A stretch of DNA of 64,000 nucleotides from Lithodes maja (lineage: Eukaryota; Arthropoda; Malacostraca; Decapoda; Lithodidae). Of this stretch, positions 1 to 13,007 are shown in pieces. The stretch lies in NCBI GenBank assembly GCA_037953745.1, contig JBAKBP010003177.1, forward strand, positions 62,001 to 126,000, in the 5' to 3' direction. Both the position numbers and the translations under genes were made by a program. The number at the start of each line of letters is the position of its first letter. Positions within the stretch are counted from its first letter, which is position 1. Below the pieces are notes generated by a model. It was not told the DNA's origin. It saw only the letters and a list, made by a program, of their open reading frames with translations, and made no database searches.

Positions 1-351
1 AAAATGTCGGTAATATTTTCTTTTTCGTGAACTGTAATGGTCAAATCGATAGCTATATTTCATAGATAACCTATGTACTTAACCTTGTGAGAAAGTTGAG
101 TGGTATCGAAGATATTTGTAGAGTAGGTTAAACTTCTAAAGTGCTAAATTTTTAGGCCTATGTTTTGGTCTCATATTTTTTTCTCGAACTGTAGGGGGCC
201 TAACATAGCCTATACAATGTTTATGGTCTTACTAAACCTTAGCTTTATCGTGAAAAAGATGCATAGTCGTTTAATATTAGTCAATTAAGTATGGGTGCAA
301 TACATCAGCTAAAATAGAGCATAGCGAGGCAACATTAATGGTGTAGAGTGT
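1..351. other. AT-rich sequence without a gene
   Basis: I see no supported coding region, RNA gene or element end here. The stretch is AT-rich and contains scattered TAGGCCTA-like words that recur through the rest of the window. Confidence 0.5.
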
Positions 352-1157
352 AGGCTACCTTGGTTAGGCTATGAGCACTATGACTCATTCTTTCAAATTT
401 AGACTCTGGAGCACTTTTATTTATGCTACCATACGCCTTCCATATAGGCTATAGGCTATGGTGGCTGTACATATCAAGCCCAGGAACTGTGAAATAAGAA
501 GGAACACAGTTGTGAGCATTGAATACTCGTTTGTAGGTTAATCTAGCCCTTTGGCTGGTTCAGGGTCAGGTGCAAACGTTGGTAAGCTTTCTAACAAGTT
601 ACTGGGGTTCTCAAGAAGAGGCCCCCAGTATTGAGATTTGAGGTAATGCATAGCTTGATTAGGCCTACCAATGACGCCTATTTTAACTCCCTAACTCCAG
701 TGGTGGGGTTGAAATAATATTTTAATGTTATCACGTTTCATGTACATTATTATTTTTTATTATTTTATTAGTATTATATTTTATATTCTTATTTCAGACA
801 TGCCTAATGAACGACAAAGAGAAAGAGTTCATCAAAGTGGTATATGTTTTACAGTATTGTACCATCCATTGTACATGTATTCCTAATCCATTAGATAACG
901 GTGATATAATAATTAATTGTATATTAAATTATTACCAGTACCCCACTACTGAGTCATGGATATCGTCAAAATGCACCTAGGTAGCATTATTATTCTAAAA
1001 TTTTCTCGGGGGGGCTTACAGCGCCCCCCCGAACTCCCCAGCTAATTAGGCTCGCTTCGCTCGCCACCCCCACCCCCTTCTATAATAAGCAAACCATGGA
1101 GGGGGCCCCTCCAGGCACCAAGCCCCCTGGGCCTCCAAATCTCTAGCTACGCCCCTG
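352..1157 (+). repeat. Repeat R1, copy 1
   Basis: This segment matches, in order and with scattered differences, the sequence at 20406-20695 plus 31077-31596. Shared landmarks are CCTTGGTTAGGC at the start, a GAAGAGGCCCC motif in the middle and TCTAGCTACGCCCCTG at the end. The last motif, read on the minus strand, is CAGGGGCGTAGCTAGA, which looks like the end of a cut-and-paste DNA transposon. I could not find the matching opposite end, so the class is unknown. No reading frame of note is present. It matters mainly as the unoccupied reference for the MITE A4 insertion in copy 2. Confidence 0.7.
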
Positions 1158-1501
1158 GGCGTTGTCATCACTGTTACCAAGTGTGGGAAAGAGCGAGAGA
1201 GAGACTATTGCGTAACAGTGTCTCTCCAGACATGGGGAGGGGAGGAGGGCAGGGAGGTTGCCTCAGCCATACATTATGTAACTCCCGGCCTGTATCGCCG
1301 ATTTTGACCATCCAAACACTGTTTCCACTTGTTTTATTGTTGTAACAGGTTAATACCTTTATAATCAACCTATAATAGGCGCATATGGATAAGTATTAAT
1401 GCTATTTATGGTAAAATAACGATGTTAGTGATGGGAACAGCTCAAATACGTCAGCACAGGAGTGTGGTGTCTCATACCCCCATGCGCACTTCTTAGGTTA
1501 A
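1158..1501 (+). mobile_element. MITE A0: 5'-truncated, diverged member of family A
   Basis: It aligns with the right 340 bp or so of MITE family A, from GTTGTCATCACTG through ATACGTCAGCACAG to the CATGCGCACT end and the terminal TTAA at 1498-1501. It differs from the other copies at many positions, so it is older. Its left half is missing and it abuts the end of R1 copy 1. Confidence 0.75.
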
Positions 1502-2474
1502 TAAAGGTAAAATGTTCAGTTATAGATTGTGTCGTGCGTGCGTGTGTGTGTGTGTATTCCAAGGTTGCCAGCGCACATCACATCTCCAAACGCCCAAAAG
1601 TAGCCCAATCACTTAATACCGCACAACAGACAATTTCAGCTATTTTAATCCTATCACACACATTTTCTGATATGTTTATCTTTAACAGACATGCATGCAT
1701 GATACTATGAGTTCCCCAAATATAACTAGGCCTAGTCCCATATAGCCTACTGTATGAGTAGTGGCCTACGTGTCACATCATTTAAATATTAATGAAATAC
1801 CACATACATTATTATCACAATCATGCACTCATCAAATCTGCATCAATGTCCCAATCCCCCCTCACAAACAATCACTTAATTAGGCTATTCAGTCACCACC
1901 ACATAGGCTACCATACATGTATAGTACAACCAACAGAAAGCCATGATGAACGTTTGTATGAAATGTAGCCTAGCTATAGGCTACTAAACACTCGACACCT
2001 CTACAACTTTAATAGTAGGCTATATAGAACCAGCCCAATTCCGCTTTCCTCAATGTTAGTTAGTTAGGATAATACTTCAGAGGCTATCCACCCCATCACA
2101 CTGTAAATCAAGAATATAATATCGTTTGAAATGGAAACTCGCAAATCTACGCTTCTGAACGAATCCTAACTAGCCCAATGTCATCATAAAGTGGGGCGGT
2201 TTACCTAGGATTTTCAAACCTATTGTGCATTTTTTGATAAAAGCACCGATTTTGGCACAGAGGTAGACCAATATATTATGAACAAATTTGGATGTGGAGC
2301 CATCGCCCAACTGCCCCCTGGCGGCCGTGGCGGCCATTTTCCAAAATGGCCACCAGCAGACACCCAAAAGACACACAGAAGTTAGATAAAGTTTGCTGTT
2401 AAAGGTTTTAGTGAATGTTTATTGAATGTTTTGAATCAAGACATGCCAGATAGCTCTTAGTCACATTTTGGGAG
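1502..2474. other. Unassigned sequence with a short TG run
   Basis: No gene is supported. A (TG)n run lies near 1535-1555. The end of the stretch, near 2505-2516, has a pyrimidine-poor TTGCAG that could be a 3' splice site ahead of the proline-rich frame, but this is speculative. Confidence 0.4.
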
Positions 2475-3601
2475 TTGCTGCTGATATTAATTAACATATT
2501 TAGGCTAATTGCAGATGAAATGGCGACAATGACACCATTAACCCCCTCTCCCCCCTTCCCCAGACTGCCTTCTCATACCCGTTGTGGGAGACCAGTCAAG
2601 CCACCCACCAAATGGGAACCAGCCCTTTCCCAGCCAAGAACAAGAAAAGGGCAAAACTCAGCTGCCCGGAGCCACGTCACCAAGCCGGTTCCAAGCTCCC
2701 CCCCCCCCAGCCTGGACTTCGACGTCCGCACCACCGAATGACAAGGGCCCAGCCAGGATCTCTGTCCTCACTCACCACCCACCTCCCACCATGACGACAC
2801 CCTCGCTGACCTCTCACCAATATGAGAATTGACCAGATAGCCCTAGTGCGGAAGGACTCCACCATCCTGATCAGATCACTTCACCAACTTCTCGACCAGC
2901 TGAGATACTACGACTCCTCTTCTCTCCTCACCCTCACCGGAGACCAGAGGGCCACACCGAACAACAGGGGGATTATCTACCACCACCTCCTCCAACACCT
3001 GACCCCCGTCTTCCAGGATGCTACCTCTAGACACTACCACCTTAAGTCCCGGGGTCGGGACTTTTCTCTGCCCGACGGTAGTGAGATGCGGTCTAGGAAC
3101 GGTGTTACCGCATCTCCAGCTTGTCACAGCCATGCGACAGAGCCAACTAAGCCTTCGGACATCCTTCCCCCTGCCATCCAGACCCACGACAACCCTTCCC
3201 CTGCCCGTATCGCCAAGATAACGGTGGAACGAGTGGGACACGTCCGTCCCGAGTGGACCACACCAGTCACCCACGGCAAGTCATTTTCTTTAACCACCAG
3301 AGCCAAAGAAAATGACCATCGCAGGGGTAACCATTACAAACCCCCATCAGCCAGCCCAGTAACTCTTCAACCTAGCTACACAACCACAGGTGGTACCAGG
3401 TTGTTACCTAAATTACCTTTCATATCCCCTATCAAAGAACCTAAAGCTCTTTCAGAACCAAAACCTTTCTTCCCCAGATGGCCTTTCATATCCCCTATCA
3501 AGGAACCTAAAGCTCTTGCATCCATTCAATCTAAACCATTGTCCCGGGTTAAAGTCACTCATAAACCAAAACTTGCCTATCCTTCCAGCCAACAATAAGT
3601 C
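2475..3601 (+). pseudogene. Proline/serine-rich degenerate coding stretch (left part)
   Basis: Two overlapping frames (2520-2741 and 2822-3598) encode basic, proline- and serine-rich sequence. The first carries GRPVKPPTKWEP, reminiscent of the tail after integrase in retroelement polyproteins. The second contains a duplicated peptide, PFISPIKEPKAL, about 31 residues apart. MITE A1 is inserted at the TTAA at 3602. A second proline-rich frame resumes beyond it at 14766-15042. The frames do not join cleanly, so this is a decayed element gene or an unrecognised host exon. I do not recognise a domain and assign no function. Confidence 0.35.
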
Positions 3602-3671
3602 TTAACCCGGGAGCTGCCGGGAGACTCTTAAGAGTTCCCCCGGCGGACTGCGGGAAGACTCTTGAGAGTAA

Positions 3672-5486
3672 TGTGACGCACCCAGTGCAGTGCGTGGCAA
3701 CGCAACCTGATTGTACTCCTTGGTACTCCACTGTACCGCCCGTACCACTGTACCGTGCTGGCTACCGTCAGCAGCTATGTATATTGAGTGTGACAACTTA
3801 TAACTATGTTCTTTGTATCTCTGCAAAGGTCTCGTCATGTGCTAACCAGTGGTGGGTTTTGTTTTAAGCCATGTCGAGACCTTCCATTTAATATGTAGTA
3901 TCAATAGAGAAGTTGATAGATAAGACAATGGGAGTTCAGAGAGAGAGAGTGAGTTAGGCTTCAGAGCGAGAGGGTAGCAACGCGCCACGCTGCCGGGGGG
4001 GTGGTTGCCAGACGTATGGACTGGTTGGCAGCCTTGCGCTTATAGCTGGGCGCGACAGGGTTGGTAGTCCATTGCCGCCTGCCTATGCTGCCTGGGCTGC
4101 CCATGTTGTCGTACAGCACATTGCCTGGAGGCTCGCTGTGCGTTCCATGATCAGGTTGCCTAGAACCTTTGAGATTCTAACATCCCTTGCCCTCTCTCCC
4201 AATTTCTCACGGTTGCACTCTTTCTCTCTGACGACATTACTCTCATTTCATTCTTCTCTCTATTTAAATGCATAACCTTCCCTTGAGGTCCTAAAGGAGT
4301 TTCAGCACTCACCTCTCGTATTACTCTTAGGACAAGCATATATTTACATGTATTAGATTTAAGGGGTTAATGTGAACAGCGATCTTCTTGATGAGGATAG
4401 TTGGTGAACGTTCTACATGTTCACGAGTTATATGCCCCGCTCATCATCCAATTTGTGACTAGACTGGTGCCATGTGTAAGAGCCCGACCATGCCCAGGAG
4501 TTGTCTGTAGAGGGGCGAGGACTTAGCCTTGATTTGCATACCGAGCCAGGAGCGAGTGTAGTACCAGAGACTACAGCTCGCTCGTAGTGCCGGTATAGTA
4601 GAGTAACGTAATTTATCTGTCCTTGTGTTCTCTACAGTCTTTTCCTGGGTTCTCGCTTTCGGTGCTGGGACTCGTTGTTCCTGTGACTTGGCCTGCTAGC
4701 TAGAACACATGGGGATGATGAGTGGGATATATCTTTATTTTACTATGCATTGCAGCTCTCTTTAAGTTTATGTATGTAACACTTTACAATACACATTACT
4801 CACACACAAGACAACACTATTAATACTTTCATGTATCAATTAACTGCACTGTCGTTTTGCTGCTGTGTCCGGAGTTCTGTTGCGTAGGGCGCATACAGAC
4901 TCAGAGGGGAGACAGAGTGAGAGAAGCGAAGTAGCCTATGCGGTAGTAGGCTACCGGCGCAGTACTGTTGCCTGCAACCTTTTAGTTATTCCAAGTATAG
5001 ATTCATTATTACAATAAGTGACTACTATTTATGTTCCTTCCATGTGTATTATTAGGTATCTACTGGATCATGAACATCTTGTATGCTACATGCTAGTGCA
5101 TGTTAGTAGGGGACAGTTATTCTAGTGCACGCGCTTTCAAGTAGGCGTGTACATTTGTTATTTAGCATTTCACTGTCATACCTTTAGCCTGCTTCTATTC
5201 TACATTATTAGAGGCTTAATATTAACGTAGTTTCTTGAGTATTGCATTTCTTTAGTCATAACGTAACCTATAAATGTCTGAGGGAGTTTAGCCTCATAGC
5301 CTACCCCTGTTGTACACTTTCGCCGAGTTAAGGTACCTCGTGACGATAACTCTGTAGGGCGTTGGTGCTTTTGTTGTCTGGAGCATATAGTATTTGGGAC
5401 TGGAATCGAGCGTGTCGTTGTCACATAAGCCATTTCTGTCCTACGATCAAGAATCCCGAATATGTATTGCCGATCCAGCCGTAACA
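3672..5486 (+). repeat. 5' LTR of Gmr1-like copy 1
   Basis: It begins TGTGACGCACCC and ends CCGTAACA, 1815 bp. By eye it is nearly identical to the 3' LTR at 11109-12930. The clearest difference is a 7-bp gap near 5340, where the other three LTRs in the window read TTACCATAGACG. The small divergence indicates a recent insertion. A CTATTTAAAT box near 4260 is a possible promoter element. Confidence 0.92.
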
Positions 5487-5489
5487 AAA

Positions 5490-5507
5490 TGGCGACCTTG
5501 CACAAGA
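5490..5507 (+). promoter_or_regulatory. Candidate primer binding site
   Basis: Three bases after the 5' LTR the sequence reads TGGCGACCTTGCAC. A TGG start at this position is the expected complement of a tRNA 3' CCA end, and TGGCGACC resembles sites used with arginine tRNA. The tRNA identity is an inference. The same site follows the 5' LTR of copy 2 at 23144. Confidence 0.55.
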
Positions 5508-5730
5508 TTCAGTAGTATCCTATCACATGTTTTTTGGAGAACTATTCTATGCTACCTAGTAGAGCTGGCTAGAATTTTCTTGCATATTGGAGGAATTTTT
5601 ATTGTGTCATTATTGTATTGGTGGACTTGCAGATTGTTTCGTTGGGGGTGTCTAGAGTAGAGTCATTCAAGCATCTTTAACATTTTGTGAGTCGAGACTG
5701 CAATTAGTAATAAGCACTTCTTTTTTTTTT

Positions 5731-8700
5731 ATGAACAGCAATTGTATAACCAGCACTATGTCTAATGACTCATCATTTACGGGGGAGGATAACACGGTAC
5801 AGCCTAGTAACCAGCAAGTACAACAGATGTTTAGGGAGGGGAGTATTATAAGTGGAGAGAGGGATGCCCGGGCATTTTTGCAGACACCTTTGACCGAACA
5901 GCGCCTGCAGGCTATTGATTGTTACGGTCTTCGCTGTTTAGCCACGGTTTTGGGGCGGGACTGTCCTGACAGTTGGCCCAAGAAGAATTTGGTGGCATGT
6001 TTGTTGGGTGATGGCGATGGGGCGGTGGGTGGAGTGGGGTCTTGGGGGGTTCCCTCCAAGCCTCCATTCCACTCTACCCCTGAGCTGGGCCCTCAGCCAG
6101 CGAGTCTTAGCACGATGCAGCAGGAGGGTTCTCAATGGCAAGCTGGCTTACCCGTAAACACGTCTCGGTGTGGATCCCCCATTTTGTGCTCTCCCCCCCC
6201 AGGCCTGTCTCCTGAGATGTTATTTCAGCTAGAACTAGCTAAGTTTAAGCTGCAGGAGACTCAGATACAACAGGCTAGTATAGAACGCATAGAGGTTGCT
6301 AGAATCCAAGCCATCAGGATGCAACCAGGTACGGCTGAAATGGATGTCGAGAAGTCTAGAGTAGAGACCACGGGGCGTCATCTCGGTGGTGGGCACCGGG
6401 TTACAGACTCACTTTCGCATTTAATTAAGTTAGTACCCGCATTTGATGAGACAGCAGTGACTGAGTTTTTTGCTCGTTTCGAAAAGAAGTGTCGTGAGTA
6501 TGACTGGCCGGAGGTTAAATGGGCAGCATTAGTTTCATCACGTCTAGTGGGTAAGGGGTTGAAAGCCTACGATGCACTGTCACTGGACGAGAGTGTAGTG
6601 TATGGACTGGTGAAGGAGGCTGTGCTCCGGGCCTACGAACTGCAACCCGAAACTTATAGATTGAAGTTCCGTGGCGTGAATAAGAAGAGCGATGTCAGTT
6701 TTATGGAGCACGCACGGGACTTAACAGATGCATGTAATAACTGGTTTCGGTCCGAGCACGCAGAGTCGGCTGAGGAAATTAAGCAACTTTTCTATCTGGA
6801 ACAGTTTTACAAATGCACTGGAACCGATCTAACGCTGAACATTAAGGAAAAATGTCCCAAGACAGTAGAGGAGGCTGCCAAGATGGCAGACTTCAGATTA
6901 TCATTGATTCGTGGTTGCGGTGCCGCTCAGAGGGCTGAGTCAGGGCAGAAGGGGCGCTATACCCCACCCACCAGAGTTTTTGATAATAACAAATCCTATG
7001 ACACACATAACCACACTAAATGCATTGCACCTAATAACACCTACAAACACAAGCCTCTCCCGTTTACTAAAGGTCAGGCCCCTTCTTCGCCCGCACAAGG
7101 GAAGAAGCCCATTGGGGATGTGAAATGTTACAAATGTCAGAAGCTAGGCCATTATTCACGTGAGTGCCCTAGTAACACTCCCGCTAAGCCGGTGTCATTG
7201 GTTCACAGTATCGGTGTGTCTCTGAAGGCTGCAGCAACTGCCCGGGGTAGGTTGTCAGCAGCTGAGGCACACGCGGTAAAGAAGCGTACGGAAGGCTCGA
7301 CACCTGTCCGGGACACTTTCTGTAACCATCGGGGACACGGGTTTGTGAGCTGGGGGAGTGAACTACGGAGGGTTGACTTGCTGAGGGATACGGGGGCTTC
7401 GCAAACTTTGTTGAGGAACTTCACAGGGAAACCGATAAATGCGGCCAGAGTTGTTGTGGTGCAGGGTATAAATGCTACGAGGTCATACCCACTTGTGAGG
7501 TTGGAGTTGAGAGTGGGAGAGGTGTGCAGGGAGCTGGATGTAGGGATCGTTGAGTGTTTGCCAGTTGAGGGCGTCGACCTTCTTCTCGGCAACGACTTTG
7601 CGGTGCCCACTTCCGGGACTCCACCCTTAGTCGTTGCCGAGAGGGCGGCCGACGTGGATGGTGAGAATCGGGAATGGGTTGGGAGGTGCCAACAGGATGA
7701 GATGGCCTGTGTGGTAACCCGATCTCGCTCTGCGGCTCCTGCACAGCCTAGCACTCAACCTCGGGGACAGTGGAGGAAGGATCAGGAGAAGGTTGCTAAG
7801 GGCAGGAAAAGGGACATTGATTCTGCTGCACTTCTCGGTGATTCGGTACTTGGACCTATAATAAACACGGGAGTTGACTCTGGCCCAGATATGGTGTGTA
7901 ACAAGGCAGAGTTGGGTAAGACTTCGCGTGAGGCAAGAGCTGTAGCGAGAGCCACTAAGGCAGTAGAGCCTACTAGCCGGGGTAATGTCTTATTACAAAA
8001 CCATCTTGATGCATTGACGCCCAGGGACATTAGTGAGCAGCAGCTGCAAGACGCTAGCCTAGCTCGTTATAGCAATGGTGCCATAGAGTTGGAGGAAGAT
8101 GGGGATGCGAAGCCGGGAGATTTCTTTAGGCTCAACAGGATATTGTACCGCAGATTTCTAGACCCCAAATCGAAGTGGGAGGGCGGTGCGAGGGTAGTAG
8201 ACCAGGTGGTTGTTCCAAATAAGTATAGAGAGTCCTTATTGTGTCTGGCGCATCATGTGCCGGTGGCGGGTCATTTGGGGGTAACAAAAACATTGGCGGC
8301 ATTGGGCAGGTTTTTCTGGTGGCCTGGGGTCAAGGCTGATGTCTGTGCATGGGTGGCTGGGTGTGCGACCTGCCAGACAACGGGGAAGCCTAACCAGACC
8401 ATCCCGAAGGCACCTTTGTTTCCCATACCTGTCACCGGGCCTCCGTTCAGCAAAGTTGTAGTAGATTTGGTTGGCCCTTTCCCGCCTACTAGTAGTGGCA
8501 ATAAATTCCTGTTGACAATCATGGATGTGGCTACGAGATACCCGGACGCATACCCCATGAGAAACGGCTCGGCAAAGGCAGTTGTTAAAAACTTATTATT
8601 GTTCTGTTCCCGTTATGGATTTCCACGTGAGGTGCAGTCAGACCAGGGGAGCAATTTTACATCCAAATTGTTCAAGCAAACCCTTCAGTTGCACGGTATA

Positions 8701-10826
8701 TGTTCTGTAGTGTCGTCAGCCTACCATCCCGAGAGTCAGGGAGTCTTGGAGCGGTGGCACTCGACCCTGAAGAGTATGCTACGCTGTTACTGTGCAGAAC
8801 ATGACACTGATTGGGATTTGGGTCTGCCGTATGTTCTGTTCGCTGCACGTGAAGTCCCAGGAGAGAGCCTGGGGTTCAGTCCAAATCAACTAGTCTTTGG
8901 CCATAATGTGAGAGGACCTTTAAGTATGGTGAAAGAGATCTGGGAGGGCGAAGAGAAGCCGGGGTCTGTACTTAAATATATCCTTGAGAGCCGGGAGAGA
9001 CTTATAGGTTGCATGGCAGCGGCAGGTAATAACTTGGTTAATGCACAGGCGGTCATGAAGCACCAGTATGACGCCAAGGTGAAGCTTCGGGAGTTTTCGG
9101 TGGGTCAGGAGGTAATGTTGCTTTTACCTTTGCCTGGACACCCCCTTTCTGCCAAGTTTATTGGGCCGTATGTGGTGGCTAAGAAACTGTCCGACCTTGA
9201 TTATCTCGTTGCAACACCTGACCGTAGAAAAAAACATCAGTTATGTCATGTTAACCTCATGAAAGAGTATGTGAGACGCCCCTCAGAGCCTCTCACTGTC
9301 CCTGTGCTGGCCTGCAGCGGCCAGGGTGGAGAAGGAGGTGGGGACAGTCATGCTGCTGAGGAGGATAGCTGGGACTGTGTCATTTCCGCGGAACAGTGGG
9401 CGGGGAATACTGAACAAGAGGCTAGGCAAGCTGTAAGTCACCTGCCTGAGCACCAGGGTGCTGCTGTCCTAGGCCTGTTCAGGTCATACCCCTCTGTTTT
9501 CGCCAAACACCCAGGTCTCACTACTCAGGTAACGCACGACGTGGACGTCGGTGATAATGTGCCCTTCAAGTCAGTGCCCTACCGTGTGCCCCCGGTAAAG
9601 TTGCCAGCTTTACGGGAGGAGTTAAAGTACATGGTTGAGAGAGGGATGATCACTGAAGGTTATGTGAAGTGGACATCACCCGTCACGTTGCAGCCAAAAA
9701 CTGACGGCAAGGTGCGGTTCTGCATAGATTTTCGTAGGCTAAATGGCTTGACCACTACCAACCCTTACCCTTTGCCTCGAGTTGACGACAGCGTGGACAA
9801 GATAGGGAATGCAAAGTATCTTACTAAAATTGATCTTGTAAAAGGCTACTGGCAAGTACCCCTGTCGGACCGAGCTAAGCAAGTTTGTGGTTTGTGGTAG
9901 ATGGCAAGACCTACCAATGTAACGTAATGCCTTATGGGCTTAAGAACGCACCTGCCACGTTTCAGAACCTGATGAACGATATTTGTGACGAAATCCCTAA
10001 CTGCACGGTCTACCTTGATGACGTGATAGTGTATGATGACGATTTTGAAAATCACCTAAGGCACTTAGAGACCCTGTTTGGGAAGTTGCACGATGCTGGG
10101 CAGGTGGTGAATCTGAGGAAGTGCGAGTTTGTAAAGGTTACTGTGCAGTATCTTGGCTTCGTGGTCGGGTTAGGCCGGGTGTGCCCCCCCCTGAGCAAGA
10201 TACAGGCTATCAATATGTTTCCCAGACCCACCACTAAGCGCCAGGTCATGCGGTTCCTAGGTATGATAGGCTATTATAGGCGCTTCATCCGGGGATACTC
10301 TACTGTCTTAGCACCGTTAACTGATCTACTGTCGAAGTCAGTGAAGTTCTGTTGGGCTGCGGAGTGTCAGAGGGCTTTCGACCTAGTCAAGCACCTGCTG
10401 TGTACACATCCGATTTTGAGAGCCCCAGGCTTCTCCAGGAGTTTTCAGCTGGCGACTGATGCCAGCGGTGTGGGTGCCGGGGCAGTGTTACTGCAGACTG
10501 ATTCCGAGGGCTTGGAACACCCAGTGAGCTTCTTTTCTCGCAAGTTTAATTCGGCACAAAGGAATTACTCGACTATAGAGAAGGAGCTTCTTACTATCGT
10601 TTTGTCGCTCAAACATTTCGAAGTTTATGTTCCAGCCTACGGCCCGGTAGTGACGATTTATACGGACCATCATCCCTTGAAATTCCTAAATCAGTTTCAC
10701 AATCGGAATATGCGGTTGACCAGGTGGTCCCTAATGCTCCAAGAGTATAATCTCAACATTCAGCATATTGCCGGGAGTGAGAACGTGATAGCAGATTGTC
10801 TATCAAGGGTTGATGATCCAGGATAG
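5731..10826 (+). pseudogene. Gag-protease-integrase-RT-RNase H polyprotein, frameshifted in RT
   Basis: One frame runs 5731-9900 (1389 residues) and continues, shifted by one base, at 9885-10826. Gag holds a capsid segment (about residues 230-395) whose second half (306-363, around PETYRLKFR and LEQF) resembles a SCAN domain. A CCHC knuckle lies at 466-479. The protease has DTG at 553-555. The integrase zinc site uses H841, H848, C878 and C881, and its catalytic triad is D912, D971 and E1007, an exact D-D-35-E. RT begins near residue 1290 and its YLDD lies in the second frame (nt 10011). RNase H and an ADCLSR end follow. Compared with copy 2, one T is missing near 9890, which breaks RT just before the catalytic box. 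Residues near 197-207 are read out of frame because two small deletions compensate each other. Confidence 0.92.
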
Positions 10827-11098
10827 TCGTGCACGGTGTGTGGGTTGAGCAGGAGTAAAATTAGGCTATCATAACGCCGTCCAAAAAGATTATAAAACAA
10901 TAAAATAAACGAGAAATTTTTTTTTTTAGTTTTGTAAGTCTTTATTGTTGTAGCATGATGCATGCGATATTGTGTTTTATGTATAATTCACACTTCAGTT
11001 GTTGTGCACCTTTTGCAATTAGTGGCAGCTAAGGGTAGCAGGTCGGTTGGTTGCCTGTCAGATTTTGATAATGCTTCTAAGGTCGATTATCTAAAATC

Positions 11099-11108
11099 TT
11101 GGGGGGGC
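11099..11108 (+). promoter_or_regulatory. Polypurine tract before the 3' LTR
   Basis: TTGGGGGGGC lies immediately upstream of the 3' LTR, the expected position of the plus-strand primer. The same tract precedes the 3' LTR of copy 2 (28799-28808). Confidence 0.75.
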
Positions 11109-12930
11109 TGTGACGCACCCAGTGCAGTGCGTGGCAACGCAACCTGATTGTACTCCTTGGTACTCCACTGTACCGCCCGTACCACTGTACCGTGCTGGCT
11201 ACCGTCAGCAGCTATGTATATTGAGTGTGACAACTTATAACTATGTTCTTTGTATCTCTGCAAAGGTCTCGTCATGTGCTAACCAGTGGTGGGTTTTGTT
11301 TTAAGCCATGTCGAGACCTTCCATTTAATATGTAGTATCAATAGAGAAGTTGATAGATAAGACAATGGGAGTTCAGAGAGAGAGAGTGAGTTAGGCTTCA
11401 GAGCGAGAGGGTAGCAACGCGCCACGCTGCCGGGGGGGTGGTTGCCAGACGTATGGACTGGTTGGCAGCCTTGCGCTTATAGCTGGGCGCGACAGGGTTG
11501 GTAGTCCATTGCCGCCTGCCTATGCTGCCTGGGCTGCCCATGTTGTCGTACAGCACATTGCCTGGAGGCTCGCTGTGCGTTCCATGATCAGGTTGCCTAG
11601 AACCTTTGAGATTCTAACATCCCTTGCCCTCTCTCCCAATTTCTCACGGTTGCACTCTTTCTCTCTGACGACATTACTCTCATTTCATTCTTCTCTCTAT
11701 TTAAATGCATAACCTTCCCTTGAGGTCCTAAAGGAGTTTCAGCACTCACCTCTCGTATTACTCTTAGGACAAGCATATATTTACATGTATTAGATTTAAG
11801 GGGTTAATGTGAACAGCGATCTTCTTGATGAGGATAGTTGGTGAACGTTCTACATGTTCACGAGTTATATGCCCCGCTCATCATCCAATTTGTGACTAGA
11901 CTGGTGCCATGTGTAAGAGCCCGACCATGCCCAGGAGTTGTCTGTAGAGGGGCGAGGACTTAGCCTTGATTTGCATACCGAGCCAGGAGCGAGTGTAGTA
12001 CCAGAGACTACAGCTCGCTCGTAGTGCCGGTATAGTAGAGTAACGTAATTTATCTGTCCTTGTGTTCTCTACAGTCTTTTCCTGGGTTCTCGCTTTCGGT
12101 GCTGGGACTCGTTGTTCCTGTGACTTGGCCTGCTAGCTAGAACACATGGGGATGATGAGTGGGATATATCTTTATTTTACTATGCATTGCAGCTCTCTTT
12201 AAGTTTATGTATGTAACACTTTACAATACACATTACTCACACACAAGACAACACTATTAATACTTTCATGTATCAATTAACTGCACTGTCGTTTTGCTGC
12301 TGTGTCCGGAGTTCTGTTGCGTAGGGCGCATACAGACTCAGAGGGGAGACAGAGTGAGAGAAGCGAAGTAGCCTATGCGGTAGTAGGCTACCGGCGCAGT
12401 ACTGTTGCCTGCAACCTTTTAGTTATTCCAAGTATAGATTCATTATTACAATAAGTGACTACTATTTATGTTCCTTCCATGTGTATTATTAGGTATCTAC
12501 TGGATCATGAACATCTTGTATGCTACATGCTAGTGCATGTTAGTAGGGGACAGTTATTCTAGTGCACGCGCTTTCAAGTAGGCGTGTACATTTGTTATTT
12601 AGCATTTCACTGTCATACCTTTAGCCTGCTTCTATTCTACATTATTAGAGGCTTAATATTAACGTAGTTTCTTGAGTATTGCATTTCTTTAGTCATAACG
12701 TAACCTATAAATGTCTGAGGGAGTTTAGCCTCATAGCCTACCCCTGTTGTACACTTTCGCCGAGTTAAGGTACCTCGTTACCATAGACGATAACTCTGTA
12801 GGGCGTTGGTGCTTTTGTTGTCTGGAGCATATAGTATTTGGGACTGGAATCGAGCGTGTCGTTGTCACATAAGCCATTTCTGTCCTACGATCAAGAATCC
12901 CGAATATGTATTGCCGATCCAGCCGTAACA
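11109..12930 (+). repeat. 3' LTR of Gmr1-like copy 1
   Basis: 1822 bp, TGTGACGC to CCGTAACA. It is followed by the GTAA duplication and then by the interrupted MITE A1 sequence (GTAAAATAAAAAATC), which fixes the boundary exactly. Confidence 0.92.
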
Positions 12931-12957
12931 GTAAGTAAAATAAAAAATCAACTTTTG

Positions 12958-13007
<50 letters not shown>

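Larger units (their letters stand above)
3672..12930 (+). mobile_element. Gmr1-like Ty3/Gypsy LTR retrotransposon, copy 1
   Basis: This is a complete element of about 9.26 kb: 5' LTR, candidate primer binding site, one long gag-pol region, purine tract and 3' LTR. It is flanked by a 4-bp duplication, GTAA (3668-3671 and 12931-12934), inside MITE A1. The ends are TG...CA. The pol domain order is protease, integrase, reverse transcriptase, RNase H. Integrase upstream of RT is the Copia order, yet the RT, RNase H and zinc-knuckle Gag are of Ty3/Gypsy type. That combination defines the Gmr1 group. A 1-nt deletion in RT disables this copy. No envelope gene is seen. Confidence 0.92.

Noticed and set aside
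11109..12930. Protein-coding frames repeated in the LTRs (for example 67 codons at 11509-11712)
   Set aside because: They recur only because the LTR is present four times. No domain, and LTRs are regulatory.
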